Shown one piece after another: positions 1-9,152 of a DNA stretch of 43,538 nucleotides. The notes below the pieces were generated by a model. It saw only the letters and a list, made by a program, of their open reading frames with translations. It was not told the origin of the DNA and made no database searches. Numbering within the stretch: position 1 is the first letter of the stretch; each line of letters starts with the position of its first letter. The stretch spans positions 1-43,538 of the forward strand of contig CBDUSI010000026.1 in assembly GCA_965370045.1 (NCBI GenBank). The letters run 5' to 3'. The position numbers were made by a program, and so were the translations under genes. This DNA is from CAZONU01 sp965370045. Lineage in GTDB: Bacteria; Planctomycetota; SZUA-567; JAKLDR01.

Positions 1-17
1 CGATGCCAGAGGCATCG
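1..17. repeat. Perfect inverted repeat (7-bp arms, AGA loop)
   Basis: The window opens with a perfect 7-bp inverted repeat around a 3-base AGA loop. It lies downstream of the minus-strand PHP gene that ends at 87, so it could form a hairpin at the end of that transcript. No T-run follows on the minus strand within the window, so a rho-independent terminator cannot be claimed. Bases 18-86 hold nothing else I recognise. Confidence 0.3.
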
Positions 18-86
18 CGCTCACCCTCGGGCCTCGCATCGCTCGGGAGCGCCTGCCGTCACGACGCCCCATTTTTCAACGGACTG

Positions 87-907
87 CTAGGCGGTCAGCT
101 CCGGGTGCCAGAAATCCTCTTCCGCCAGCCCGGCGCGCTCGGCGATCTTCGGCACCAGGCGATAGGCGCCGAGCTGCTTGCCACGATGGGCGTCGCTGCC
201 CGCGGTGAAGCGCACGCCGCACTCCCTGGCGAGCCCGACCAGCTCCGCGTAGCCGGCCAGCGCCTCGGTGCCCAAGCGCCCCAGCGCGGTCTCGTTGAGC
301 TCGAAGGCGGTCTTCTGGGCGGCCATAGTCATCAGCGCCGGCTCGAAGGCCGCGCGGAAGGGCGCGCCGAAGTCGCCGGTCAGGCCGCAGTTGTGAAGCT
401 CGGCCCCCGGGTGGGCCAGGATGTTTACGTTGGGATTGGCGGTCAGGTTCTCGATCCAGGCCAGCCAGCGGTCCAGCAGCTCGGGCTTCTCGTCGTCGGG
501 AATCTCCGGTGGCGAGAACCAGAAGCCCTCTCCGCCGGGAAGCAGGTGAGTGGCCGCCAGCACGACGTCCAGACCCGAGAGATCCGCCAGCATCAGCGAC
601 CCGTCCATCTTCTCGGGGTCGGCGTCGGCCTCCGCGCCGCACAGGAACTCCGTATCCGGGAACTGCGCGCGCCGCGGGCGCACCTCGGAGAGGATCGCCT
701 CGACGGCGGTGCGCTCGGGACGCGAAGCGAACCACTCTTCAGGGCTGGCGAAGGTCTCGCTCATCATCGCGGGCACGTGCTCCAGGATCAGCGCGCGGCG
801 CACGCCCTTCTCCGCCAGGCGGGCCATTACCGCGGGGATGAACATCTCCGGCCCGGAGTGCCCGCTGTAGATGGTGTGAACGTGATAATCGAAGTCGAAG
901 GCGAGCG

Positions 908-911
<4 letters not shown>
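87..911 (-). CDS. PHP-domain phosphoesterase, histidinol-phosphatase-like
   Basis: A 274-aa soluble protein of the PHP superfamily, metal-dependent phosphoesterases that include HisK-type histidinol phosphatases. The N-terminus carries the diagnostic HxH pair (H10, H12 in DYHVHT) followed by SGHSG. Further family signatures are the acidic ILEH segment near residue 44, ILAHPGA in the middle and AGSDAH near residue 240. Length fits HisK-type proteins. The start ATG overlaps the stop of the upstream ABC ATPase by four bases (ATGA), so the two are translationally coupled. No his genes are nearby, so histidinol phosphate is only one possible substrate. The family call is firm; the substrate is unknown. 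Confidence 0.88.
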
Positions 912-1993
<1,082 letters not shown>

Positions 1994-2003
1994 GGTTCAG
2001 CCG

Positions 2004-2279
2004 TCAGCCGAAGCGGTAGTGCTTGCGGACCGCCTCGGATATCTCCCAGACGCAGGACAGTCCCTGCGGGAAGCAAACCAGGTCGCCGGCGCCGAACTCG
2101 ACCCCCTGGCCGCCGTCCTGGGGCGTGACCTTCACCTTGCCCTCCAGGATCAGGCAGGTCTCCGGCTGGTCGTAGTGCCAGTCGAAAGTGCTGGCCTCCT
2201 TCTCCCAGATGGGCCAACTCCTGATACCCTTGGCGGCGACCTCTTCCTCGTCGGGCCTGCGCACCTCGATCTCGGCCAT
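2004..2279 (-). CDS. Small cupin-domain protein (Cupin_3/DUF861-like)
   Basis: A 91-aa single-domain cupin. The pattern CLILEGKVKVTP, then FGAGDLVCFPQGLSCVWEI, is the usual two-motif beta-barrel of the small cupins related to EutQ and DUF861 proteins. The classic metal-binding histidines are largely absent (the HYDQPETC segment has one), so enzyme activity is uncertain and a sugar- or ligand-binding role is possible. The start ATG follows a strong GAAAGGAGG ribosome site. It is first in a minus-strand operon with the ABC ATPase and PHP genes, and a sigma-70-like promoter lies just upstream. Confidence 0.78.
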   Translation of the reverse strand: MAEIEVRRPDEEEVAAKGIRSWPIWEKEASTFDWHYDQPETCLILEGKVKVTPQDGGQGVEFGAGDLVCFPQGLSCVWEISEAVRKHYRFG

Positions 2280-2303
2280 GCCTTCCTCCTTTCGACGGCG
2301 CCG

Positions 2304-2331
2304 ATTATCACCCCTCGCGCGCCGGGGTCAA
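2304..2331 (-). promoter_or_regulatory. Sigma-70-type promoter for the cupin-ABC-PHP operon
   Basis: On the minus strand, TTGACC (2331-2326) and GATAAT (2309-2304) are separated by 16 bases. The -10 box lies about 25 bases upstream of the cupin start codon. This is a near-consensus match in an otherwise very GC-rich stretch. Confidence 0.6.
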
Positions 2332-2428
2332 GGAGCGGGGAACGCGCCCGACTGCCGCCCGGCGGATATCTACCGCGGGCTGTGCAAAGTCAGGTGGGGA
2401 GAGAGTGTGACGTAGAGGAAAAGCGAGC

Positions 2429-3355
2429 CTACTCGCCGGGCTTCAGGAGTTTCTGGCTCACTAGAAGCAGCTTGCAGGGAATCGTGCCGGAGTTGAGGAT
2501 ACGGCAGATGCGGTCGGCTTCTTCGCGCGTGAAGCGGCCCGTAATCCGGAAGCGCGCGCCCAGCGTGCTCTGGATCGACGGGGCGCTATTGACCACCCCG
2601 TCAAACAGGATGGCCAGCCGGTCGCGGTTGTGCCGGATGTTGAATTCCTTGTTCCTGGGGTCGGTGAAGTCCCGCATCTTCCGTCCGCCGGCGGCGGTGA
2701 GGTCCACCATTATCTCCAGACCCGCGTCGCCGCGGCGGACCTGGGCCTTATCGAGTTCGGCGCCGCTGACCACCGGCTTCTCGCGCAGCGCGAGCATCTC
2801 CTGGACATTCTTCCGACCGCGACGCCTGGCGCCCCGATCATGGACATACTTCTTGACCATGAACCCGGGGACCTTCTCGCCGCGCCACAGCTTGTCAGAT
2901 ATCTCCTTGTCATGGGTGTAGCCGCCCTTCTCGGGAGGGGCGTCAACCGCGAAGACGTGATGCAGGTCCAGCGTTCCCGGCGTTTCGATCGAAAGCTTTA
3001 TTCCCTGCCCCGTCTTCCTGGCCTGCTCCCGCCAAAGCTCCTGGGCTTCCTGCGGCGTGGCCTTCGCCGGAACGTTCGGTTTCGGGATGCCGATGGTGAT
3101 GACCACCCGGTCGGCGCCCTCGGGTTTGACCGAGACGTTCCTGGGGAGCCTCGCCCGGAGCACTTCGACGGTGGTCTTTGCCTCGGCTTCCGTTGGTGGC
3201 TCGCCGTTCTTCGCCATCACGTAAGTGAGCTCAACCCGGTAATCGGATGCGCTGGGCCCTCGGGAGCGCCAGACCATTCCGGCGATCACCCCGCCGACGA
3301 CGACGAGAAGCCCCAGACCGGCCAGCACCGCGACTATCACCAGCGTCTTGCGCAT
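2429..3355 (-). CDS. Single-TM protein with SecD P1 head-like domain
   Basis: A 308-aa protein with one N-terminal membrane segment (about residues 5-28) and an external domain. The C-terminal ~100 residues match the P1 head region of SecD: VVSGAELDKAQV, then the LAILFDGVVNSAPSIQ stretch, then ITGRFTREEADRI and LNSGTIPCKL. Full SecD (about 500-600 aa) has six membrane helices after this domain; here they are absent and the protein ends soon after. It is therefore a stand-alone SecD-head protein, not the translocase subunit itself. A cell-envelope chaperone-like role is an inference. The ATG has GGGAGG seven bases upstream. No partner secF is present in the window. Confidence 0.7.
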   Translation of the reverse strand: MRKTLVIVAVLAGLGLLVVVGGVIAGMVWRSRGPSASDYRVELTYVMAKNGEPPTEAEAKTTVEVLRARLPRNVSVKPEGADRVVITIGIPKPNVPAKATPQEAQELWREQARKTGQGIKLSIETPGTLDLHHVFAVDAPPEKGGYTHDKEISDKLWRGEKVPGFMVKKYVHDRGARRRGRKNVQEMLALREKPVVSGAELDKAQVRRGDAGLEIMVDLTAAGGRKMRDFTDPRNKEFNIRHNRDRLAILFDGVVNSAPSIQSTLGARFRITGRFTREEADRICRILNSGTIPCKLLLVSQKLLKPGE

Positions 3356-3380
3356 TCGGCGTCCTCCCGTTCCCGGCGCA

Positions 3381-3410
3381 AGTATGCGGCTTACGCCCCC
3401 CCGGCGTCAA
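3381..3410 (-). promoter_or_regulatory. Possible promoter for the SecD-head gene
   Basis: Minus strand TTGACG (3410-3405), an 18-base spacer, then CATACT (3386-3381), about 26 bases before the start codon. The spacer is one base longer than optimal. Confidence 0.45.
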
Positions 3411-3449
3411 GGGTCCGGCCCTCGTTACAAAGAACCCCTCCGATTGTAA

Positions 3450-3479
3450 TTGACGTTCGCCCCCCGCCGGCGGTAAGCT
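3450..3479 (+). promoter_or_regulatory. Weak promoter candidate upstream of the NfeD/flotillin pair
   Basis: TTGACG (3450-3455) and TAAGCT (3474-3479) with an 18-base spacer. It lies about 175 bases upstream of the NfeD-like start. The -10 box is poor, so this is only a candidate. Confidence 0.3.
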
Positions 3480-3655
3480 GTAGTAGGAAGGGGCCGGGTC
3501 ACTGGGGCCGGCGGCGGGCGCGGCGAGCGGCTTGCGGAAAACCGGCGGGGGAGTTAGAGTTCCCGCCGAGGGACGCGCCGGGGCCGGACATCCTGTAATC
3601 GACCTCCCAGAGGACCCCACGTCCGCGAGCCGGCACCGGCAAGGAGGGTCAAGCC

Positions 3656-4288
3656 ATGTGGGAATGGTTCACTGAACTGAGCGCAGTTGAGAAGGTGTTC
3701 CTCTTCTGCGTCGGGATCGGCGGCGTGCTCTTCCTGCTCCGGGTGGGGCTGATGTTCGTGGGCGTCGGGGAGACCGACACCGACATCGACATGGACATGG
3801 ACATTGACGCGGACGCCGACCTGGACGTTGGCGCGCACGTCGACGCCGAGGTGCATGACGCCGGCGACGTGGGCTCCTCGGACTTCAGCTTCAAGATACT
3901 GTCCTTCCAGGGCCTGACCGCCTTCTTCACGATGTTCGGCCTGGTGGGCCTGGCCATGATGCGCAACAGCGGGCTGACCGCCGCGTGGGCCATACTGGGC
4001 GGCACCGTCGCGGGCCTCCTGTCCGTCTGGGCGATAAGCTGGCTCTTTTCGCTTTTCAAGAAGATGCAGCACAGCGGGACCATGAACCTCCGCAACGCGA
4101 TCAGCCAGGAGGGCAAGATATACCTGACGGTGCCCGCCGGCGAGCCCGGCAAGGTCGAGGTCCGCTTCCAGGGCCGCCAGGCTATCCTGGCGGCGGTCAG
4201 CGAGGACAAGAGCGAGATACCCACGGACTCCCGCGTGAAGGTGGTCGACGTGGTCAGCGGCAACATTCTGGTAGTGAAGAAGCTTTGA
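3656..4288 (+). CDS. NfeD-like membrane protein with OB-fold tail, flotillin partner
   Basis: A 210-aa membrane protein. A first membrane helix spans about 12-35, an extremely Asp-rich loop about 40-76, helices two and three about 83-102 and 108-134, and a soluble beta-rich domain about 145-210. The soluble part (GKIYLTVPAGEPGKVEV ... VKVVDVVSGNILVV) fits the OB fold of NfeD-type proteins. NfeD proteins are commonly encoded beside flotillins and act with them in membrane microdomains; here a flotillin starts 31 bases downstream. AAGGAGGG precedes the ATG. The Asp-rich loop, with alternating D-I/M/A residues, is unusual and could bind divalent cations. The family call rests on architecture and neighbour. 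Confidence 0.75.
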   Translation: MWEWFTELSAVEKVFLFCVGIGGVLFLLRVGLMFVGVGETDTDIDMDMDIDADADLDVGAHVDAEVHDAGDVGSSDFSFKILSFQGLTAFFTMFGLVGLAMMRNSGLTAAWAILGGTVAGLLSVWAISWLFSLFKKMQHSGTMNLRNAISQEGKIYLTVPAGEPGKVEVRFQGRQAILAAVSEDKSEIPTDSRVKVVDVVSGNILVVKKL

Positions 4289-4319
4289 TGATGGAAAGCG
4301 TTAGAGAAGGGGGGCGAGA

Positions 4320-5780
4320 ATGACTCTGGCACTGACACTCGCGGCCGGCGGCGCTGGCTGGTACCTGGGCGCGCTGCTCGCAATCGCAATCATCCTGGTG
4401 TTCCTGCTGATATTCCTGGCCAGCCGTTACAAGCGCTGCCCGTCGGACAAGATCCTGGTGGTCTACGGCAAGGTCGGGGAGGGCAAGTCGGCCAAGTGCA
4501 TCCATGGTGGGGCGATGCTGGTCTGGCCGCTGTTCCAGGACTTCAGCTACATGAGCCTGACCCCCATCACCATCAACATCCCGCTGAGGAACGCGCTCTC
4601 GCTCCAGAACATCCGCATCGACGTGCCCAGCACCTTCACGGTGGGCGTCAGCACCGAGCCGGGCATCATGCAGAACGCCGCCGAGCGCCTGCTGCAGCTG
4701 CGCTTCAGCGAAATCGAGGGCATGGCCCGGGAGATCATCTTCGGCCAGCTGCGCCTGACCGTGGCCTCCCTGACCATCGAGCAGATCAACCAGGACCGCG
4801 AGAGCTTCCTGACCTCCATCCGCAAGAACGTGGAGCCCGAGCTCAACAAGATCGGCCTGTACCTCATCAACGTCAACATCACCGACATCACCGACGAGTC
4901 CCTGTACATCGAGGCCCTGGGCAAGAAGGCCGCCGCCGAGGCCATTAACACCGCCAAGGTGGACGTGGCCGAGCAGGAGAAGACCGGCGCGGTCGGCGAG
5001 GCCATCGCGGTCCGCGTGAAGGTCGTCAAGGTCGCCGAGAACCAGGCCGAGTCCGACAAGGGCACCAAGCGGGCGGAGGCCGACCGGCGCATTTACGTGC
5101 AGGGCCAGGAGGCCGAGGCCGTCGAGGGCGAGAACCTGGCCAAGGCCAACATCGCCGACTACAACGCGACGCTGGCCAGCAAGCAGGCCGCGGCCATGCA
5201 GAAGGGCGAGGTCGCCAAGCGCGAGGCGATGGTCGAGATCCAGAAGGCGCAGTACAAAGCCGAGCATGAGCGCCTCACAGCCGACGAGATCGTCAAGCGC
5301 GAGATCACCAAGCGCAAGGTGGTCATCGACGCCCAGGCCGAGGCCGAGCGCGCCCGCGAGGTGGCCCGCGGCGAGGCCGACGCCATCCTCTTCAAGTACG
5401 AGGCCGAAGCCAAGGGCGTGAAGCAGGTACTGGACGCCAAGGCCGCGGGGTATCGCAGCCTGGTGGAGGGCAGCGGCGGCGCCAAGGGCGCGGCCACCCT
5501 GCTGATGATCGAGAAGATCGAGGACATCGTCGCCCGCCAGGTGGAAGCCATCCAGAACCTCAAGATCGACAAAATCACCGTCTGGGACTCGGGCGGAGGC
5601 GACGACGGCAAGGGCTCCTCGACGGCCAACTTCGTCTCCAGCCTGATCAAGAGCCTGCCGCCCATCCACGACGTGGCCGGCATGGCCGGCGTGGAGCTGC
5701 CCGGGTACCTGGGCAAGATGATCGACGGGCCCGCCAAGCCCGCTCGGCCCGCCGCGCCCAAGGGAGGCGCCAAGAGCTAG
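4320..5780 (+). CDS. Flotillin-family SPFH protein (YuaG/YqiK-like)
   Basis: A 486-aa scaffold protein. One membrane helix (about 16-36) is followed by an SPFH/PHB domain (about 36-200) starting at RYKRCPSDKILVVYGKVG. Then comes a long Ala/Glu/Lys-rich coiled coil (about 205-385) with the repeated AEAERA/QAEAE pattern typical of flotillins. A Gly- and Pro-rich tail ends the protein. Flotillins oligomerise at the cytoplasmic membrane and organise microdomains. Length and order of parts match the family, and the NfeD-like gene directly upstream is the usual partner. The ATG follows an AAGGGGGG ribosome site. Confidence 0.9.
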   Translation: MTLALTLAAGGAGWYLGALLAIAIILVFLLIFLASRYKRCPSDKILVVYGKVGEGKSAKCIHGGAMLVWPLFQDFSYMSLTPITINIPLRNALSLQNIRIDVPSTFTVGVSTEPGIMQNAAERLLQLRFSEIEGMAREIIFGQLRLTVASLTIEQINQDRESFLTSIRKNVEPELNKIGLYLINVNITDITDESLYIEALGKKAAAEAINTAKVDVAEQEKTGAVGEAIAVRVKVVKVAENQAESDKGTKRAEADRRIYVQGQEAEAVEGENLAKANIADYNATLASKQAAAMQKGEVAKREAMVEIQKAQYKAEHERLTADEIVKREITKRKVVIDAQAEAERAREVARGEADAILFKYEAEAKGVKQVLDAKAAGYRSLVEGSGGAKGAATLLMIEKIEDIVARQVEAIQNLKIDKITVWDSGGGDDGKGSSTANFVSSLIKSLPPIHDVAGMAGVELPGYLGKMIDGPAKPARPAAPKGGAKS

Positions 5781-5803
5781 ACAACGGCAAGCAGCAAGCA
5801 CCG

Positions 5804-5833
5804 GGGGCCCGCGGCGCGCGGGCCCCTTCTCTT
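5804..5833 (+). terminator. GC-rich hairpin terminator after the flotillin gene
   Basis: A perfect 10-bp stem (5804-5813 with 5817-5826) around a GCG loop is followed by TTCTCTT. The stem is strong and sits 24 bases after the flotillin stop; the T-run is interrupted. It probably ends the NfeD-flotillin transcript. Confidence 0.6.
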
Positions 5834-5864
5834 GGCCGCCTGCGGCCCCCACTCGGGTTTCAGC

Positions 5865-5893
5865 TTGCACCGCGCGCGGCGGCCTCGCATAAT
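5865..5893 (+). promoter_or_regulatory. Sigma-70-type promoter for the BNR-propeller gene
   Basis: TTGCAC (5865-5870), a 17-base spacer and CATAAT (5888-5893). It lies just after the flotillin terminator and about 29 bases before the start codon of the next gene. Confidence 0.5.
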
Positions 5894-5921
5894 GTGAGCA
5901 AGGCGGTGCCACGCGGGGAGG

Positions 5922-7289
5922 GTGAAAGTCATCAGCATCAAGGCCGACGGATACCGGGGCATCTGGTACATGAACCAGCCCTCGGACGACGAGTACGTCT
6001 ACAAGTACAGCGGCGGGCTGGGGACCTATTGCGCCAAGCACCAGCCGTTCGCCGTCTACCGCCCGGAGGTGAAGAAGACCTTCTTCTGCTACGGCGGCGC
6101 AGCGGCCGACGACGACCGCCGGCTGCTGCACATGGTTTCCTGCTACGACCACGAAACCGGCACGGTGCCGCGACCCACGCTGCTGCTGGACAAGGAGACC
6201 GACGACGCCCATGACAATCCGGTGATCTCAGTGGACGAGGCCGGGCACATCTGGATATTCTCCACGGCCCACGGCACGGAGCGGCCCGCCTACATCCACA
6301 GGAGCGTCAGTCCCTACGACGTCGGGGAGTTCGAGCCCGTGGCGGCGACCCGCGAGGAGAACGGGAAGCACGTGCCCCTCGACAACTTCTCCTACATGCA
6401 GGCCTGGCGCGTCCGCGGCGAGGGCTTCGCCTGCTTCGTGACCCACTACAAGGACCCGGCGATCCGGACCTGCTTCTTCATGAGCAGCCGCGACGGGACC
6501 AGCTGGCGAGAGCGGTGCCGAATCGCGGCCGTTCATGAGGGTCACTACCAGGTCAGCGCCTGCGACGGAGCCAGGGCCGGCGCCGCGCTGAACTTCCACC
6601 CCGAGGGCCAGGGGCTCAACTGGCGCACCAACCTCTACTACACCGAAACCCCCGACCTGGGCGCCACCTGGCGGGCCGCCGACGGAACGCCCCTGAAAGT
6701 CCCGCTCACCGAGCCGGACAACCCCGCGCTGGTCCACGACTACCGGAGCGAGGGGCTGAACGTCTACCTCAAGGACATCGTCTTCGACGCGGATGGCCGT
6801 CCGGTGATCCTGTACCTGACCAGCAGGGGATACGAGACCGGGCCCGAGAACGCTCCCCGCACATGGCACACCGCCCGCTGGACCGGGAGCGAGTGGGACA
6901 TCCGACCGGCGATGACCTCGGACAGCAACTACGACACCGGCTCGCTCTATGTTGAGGACCACGCGGCCTGGCGGATCGTCGCTCCCACCGACCCCGGCCC
7001 CCAACCCTACAACCCCGGGGGCGAGATGGTCATGTGGATCAGCGGCGATCAGGGCGGGAGTTGGGAACGCCTCGCGCAACTGACCACCGGCAGCGAGCGC
7101 AATCACAATTACGCGCGCCGCCCGGTGAACGCGCATCCGGACTTCTACGCGCTGTGGGCCGACGGGCACGGCAGAAAGCCGTCCGCGTCGAACCTTTACT
7201 TCTGTGACCGGGCGGGGAACGTGCGGGCCCTGCCCCGCGCGATGGAAGGGGATTTCGCCGAGCCCCGGCTGTTGGGCAGCCCCGGCTAG
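5922..7289 (+). CDS. BNR/Asp-box beta-propeller protein (BNR_4-like)
   Basis: A 455-aa protein predicted to form a sialidase-type beta-propeller. Three Asp-box-like motifs are visible: SSRDGTSW, TPDLGATW and SGDQGGSW. The opening KADGYRGIWYMNQPS resembles BNR_4 proteins, which often act on or bind polysaccharides. No signal peptide is seen, so it may be cytoplasmic or the start may be mis-set. GTG is chosen as start because GGGGAGG lies directly upstream and homology-like sequence begins there. It has its own promoter and converges with the MBL gene, whose end abuts its stop. The substrate is unknown; a glycan hydrolase, lyase or binding protein are all possible. Confidence 0.75.
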   Translation: MKVISIKADGYRGIWYMNQPSDDEYVYKYSGGLGTYCAKHQPFAVYRPEVKKTFFCYGGAAADDDRRLLHMVSCYDHETGTVPRPTLLLDKETDDAHDNPVISVDEAGHIWIFSTAHGTERPAYIHRSVSPYDVGEFEPVAATREENGKHVPLDNFSYMQAWRVRGEGFACFVTHYKDPAIRTCFFMSSRDGTSWRERCRIAAVHEGHYQVSACDGARAGAALNFHPEGQGLNWRTNLYYTETPDLGATWRAADGTPLKVPLTEPDNPALVHDYRSEGLNVYLKDIVFDADGRPVILYLTSRGYETGPENAPRTWHTARWTGSEWDIRPAMTSDSNYDTGSLYVEDHAAWRIVAPTDPGPQPYNPGGEMVMWISGDQGGSWERLAQLTTGSERNHNYARRPVNAHPDFYALWADGHGRKPSASNLYFCDRAGNVRALPRAMEGDFAEPRLLGSPG

Positions 7290-8681
7290 CTAGATTTCTT
7301 CTATCTGCCCCTCCACGGGGACAATCACCTCTTTGGCGCCCAACCCGGTGAGCGCCTCGGCGAAGGGCTTCGACTGGTCGGGCTCGCCGTGGACCACGAA
7401 GGCTTTCTTCACTTTCGGGCCCATCTCCTTGAAGTAGTCGAGCATCTCGTCGCGGTCGGCGTGGGCGCTCAACGCCTGGATGCTGTGCACCTCGGCGCGC
7501 ACGCGGTACTCTTCGCCGAAGATACGGATGCTCTTTTCGTGGCGCACCAGCCGGCGGCCGGTGGTGTGCTCCGCCTGGTAGCCGACGATCAGCACGATGT
7601 GGTCGGGATTCTCGACAGAGTGCTTGAGGTGGTGCAGGATGCGCCCGGCCTCGCACATCCCCGATGCGGAGATGATGATCGCCGGACCCTGGACGTGGTT
7701 GAGCTTCTTGGACTCCTCCACGTCGGCGGTGAAGGTCACCCGCTCTACGGTGAAGGGGTCCTGCTTGTGCCTCAGGAGGGCCATCATCTCGCGGTCGTAG
7801 CACTCCGGGTGCCCGTCGTAGACGGCGGTGGCCTTGGTGGAGAGCGGGCTGTCCACGTACACGGGTATCTCGCCGATCTGCCCGGCGGCCCACAGCTCGT
7901 GCAGGAAGTAGAGCACCTGCTGCGTGCGGCCCACGCTGAAGGCCGGGATGATCAGCCGCGAGCGGCGCTTCATGGCTTTCGCGCAGAGCGCCGCCAGCTC
8001 CTTCTTGACGTCCTCGTCCGGCGGGTGCCGGCGGTTGCCGTAGGTGCTTTCGGTAATCAGGTAATCCACATCGTTGACCACCTGCGGGTCGCGCAGGATG
8101 GGCATGGCCTTGCGGCCGATGTCCCCGGTGAAGAGCAGGCGCTTGGAGCTCCCGTTCTCCGAAAAGTCGTAGACCGAAATCGCCGAGCCCAGGATGTGCC
8201 CGGCGTCGCGGAAGGTGAGCTTCACGCCCGGGACGAGGTCCAGGGGCTGGTCGTAGTTCACCGGCTTGAAGCGCGCCAGCGCCGCCTCGGCGTCCTCCTG
8301 CAGGTAGAGCGGCTCGAAGGGACGCTGGCCCTTCTTCTTGCGCTTGCGGTTAACGTACTCGACGTCCTTCTGCTGGATGTACGCCGAGTCCCGAAGCATT
8401 ATCGAGCAGAGGTCGTGCGTGGCCGGCGTGGCGTAGATGGGGCCCTTGTAGCCGCGCTTGACCAGCGTGGGCAGGTTGCCGCTGTGGTCGATGTGCGCGT
8501 GGGAGAGGACCACCGCGTCGATGGCGGAAAGGTCAAAGGGAATGTTGCGGTTCTTCTCGAACGCGGTCTTGCGCCGGCCCTGGTAGAGCCCGCATTCCAG
8601 TAACACCTTGGACTTGCCGAACTCGACCAGGTGCATCGAGCCGGTGGTGGTCCCCGCCGCGCCTTGGAAGTGGATTTTCAT
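7290..8681 (-). CDS. MBL-fold/beta-CASP ribonuclease (CPSF-like)
   Basis: A 463-aa metallo-beta-lactamase-fold nuclease with an inserted beta-CASP domain and an RMMBL tail. The metal site is SHAHIDHSG (H61, H63, D65, H66), followed by DAGHILGSA and FTGDIGR. The beta-CASP region includes IISASGMCEAGRILHHLKH, and the tail has QALSAHADRDEM and FVVHGEPDQ. This is the architecture of the bacterial and archaeal relatives of CPSF73, which cleave RNA. Length matches the family (about 450-470 aa). The ATG has GAGGAGG upstream and a clear promoter. Its role is probably RNA processing or decay. Confidence 0.9.
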   Translation of the reverse strand: MKIHFQGAAGTTTGSMHLVEFGKSKVLLECGLYQGRRKTAFEKNRNIPFDLSAIDAVVLSHAHIDHSGNLPTLVKRGYKGPIYATPATHDLCSIMLRDSAYIQQKDVEYVNRKRKKKGQRPFEPLYLQEDAEAALARFKPVNYDQPLDLVPGVKLTFRDAGHILGSAISVYDFSENGSSKRLLFTGDIGRKAMPILRDPQVVNDVDYLITESTYGNRRHPPDEDVKKELAALCAKAMKRRSRLIIPAFSVGRTQQVLYFLHELWAAGQIGEIPVYVDSPLSTKATAVYDGHPECYDREMMALLRHKQDPFTVERVTFTADVEESKKLNHVQGPAIIISASGMCEAGRILHHLKHSVENPDHIVLIVGYQAEHTTGRRLVRHEKSIRIFGEEYRVRAEVHSIQALSAHADRDEMLDYFKEMGPKVKKAFVVHGEPDQSKPFAEALTGLGAKEVIVPVEGQIEEI

Positions 8682-8713
8682 GCCGGGCTCCTCCTCGGTT
8701 GCCAGGAAGACAA

Positions 8714-8742
8714 ACGATACGCGCGCGGCGCGCGGGTGTCAA
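8714..8742 (-). promoter_or_regulatory. Sigma-70-type promoter for the MBL/beta-CASP gene
   Basis: Minus strand: consensus TTGACA (8742-8737), a 17-base all-G/C spacer, then TATCGT (8719-8714). The start codon follows about 33 bases downstream. Confidence 0.62.
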
Positions 8743-8761
8743 CAAGAATGGTCCCCGCCGC

Positions 8762-8791
8762 TTGCTTTCACCCGGCCACCGGAGGTAGAAT
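8762..8791 (+). promoter_or_regulatory. Promoter candidate for the small membrane protein/HEAT genes
   Basis: TTGCTT (8762-8767), an 18-base spacer and TAGAAT (8786-8791), about 60 bases before the 68-aa gene. It is divergent from the MBL promoter 20 bases away. Confidence 0.42.
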
Positions 8792-8851
8792 GCTGGTGGG
8801 GCTGCCCTATGCCGGAAGAGAGGCGGGCGGCGCTGCGGAAAGGGGTGTGCA

Positions 8852-9058
8852 ATGAACCCGATTATGATCGCCCTGTTGCTGGCGGCCGGTGGGCTCGGTT
8901 TCGTCCTGTTCCGCATCTCCCGGGGATCGCAGTGGCACTGGGCGCTTGGTTTGGCTCTGGCGACGGTTCCAGTGGTGCTTACCTTCTTTCTCGGAGCCAT
9001 CGGCATCCTGGCCTCCGCCCTCTTCGTGGGGTCAATGTACAAGATATTCGGGTGGTGA
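8852..9058 (+). CDS. Small two-helix membrane protein, function unknown
   Basis: A 68-aa protein made mostly of two hydrophobic segments (about 4-20 and 31-62) separated by RISRGSQWHW. No family is recognised. The ATG follows GGAAAGGGG at good spacing. It lies 30 bases ahead of the proposed start of the HEAT-repeat gene, so the two probably share a transcript. Its small size means it could still be a chance frame, but the ribosome site and the hydrophobic pattern support it. Confidence 0.55.
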   Translation: MNPIMIALLLAAGGLGFVLFRISRGSQWHWALGLALATVPVVLTFFLGAIGILASALFVGSMYKIFGW

Positions 9059-9088
9059 CCGGTGACCGCCAATCGCTGAAGGTGCCGC

Positions 9089-9152
9089 ATGCCGGATGAG
9101 CCCGCTGTGAAGCCCCCCCCGCAGCTCCCGCCGCATCTACATCTATTGGGGC
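9089..9152 (+). other. Likely true N-terminus of the HEAT gene, split off by a C8 frameshift
   Basis: An ATG at 9089 with GAAGG upstream opens MPDEPAVKPP and runs into eight C at 9113-9120. If one C is removed, it continues as RSSRRIYIYWGVAL in frame with the HEAT gene. The paralogue at 11933-13087 has GRSKRIYVYWGMAL at the same place, so the conserved N-terminus spans the C-run. As printed, the frame breaks here. The cause may be a sequencing error, a real mutation or slippage. Confidence 0.7.

Noticed and set aside
4254..6212. A 652-codon open frame antisense to the flotillin gene
   Set aside because: It mirrors the strongly biased third-base GC of the flotillin gene, has no ribosome site or domain, and its sequence is low-complexity.
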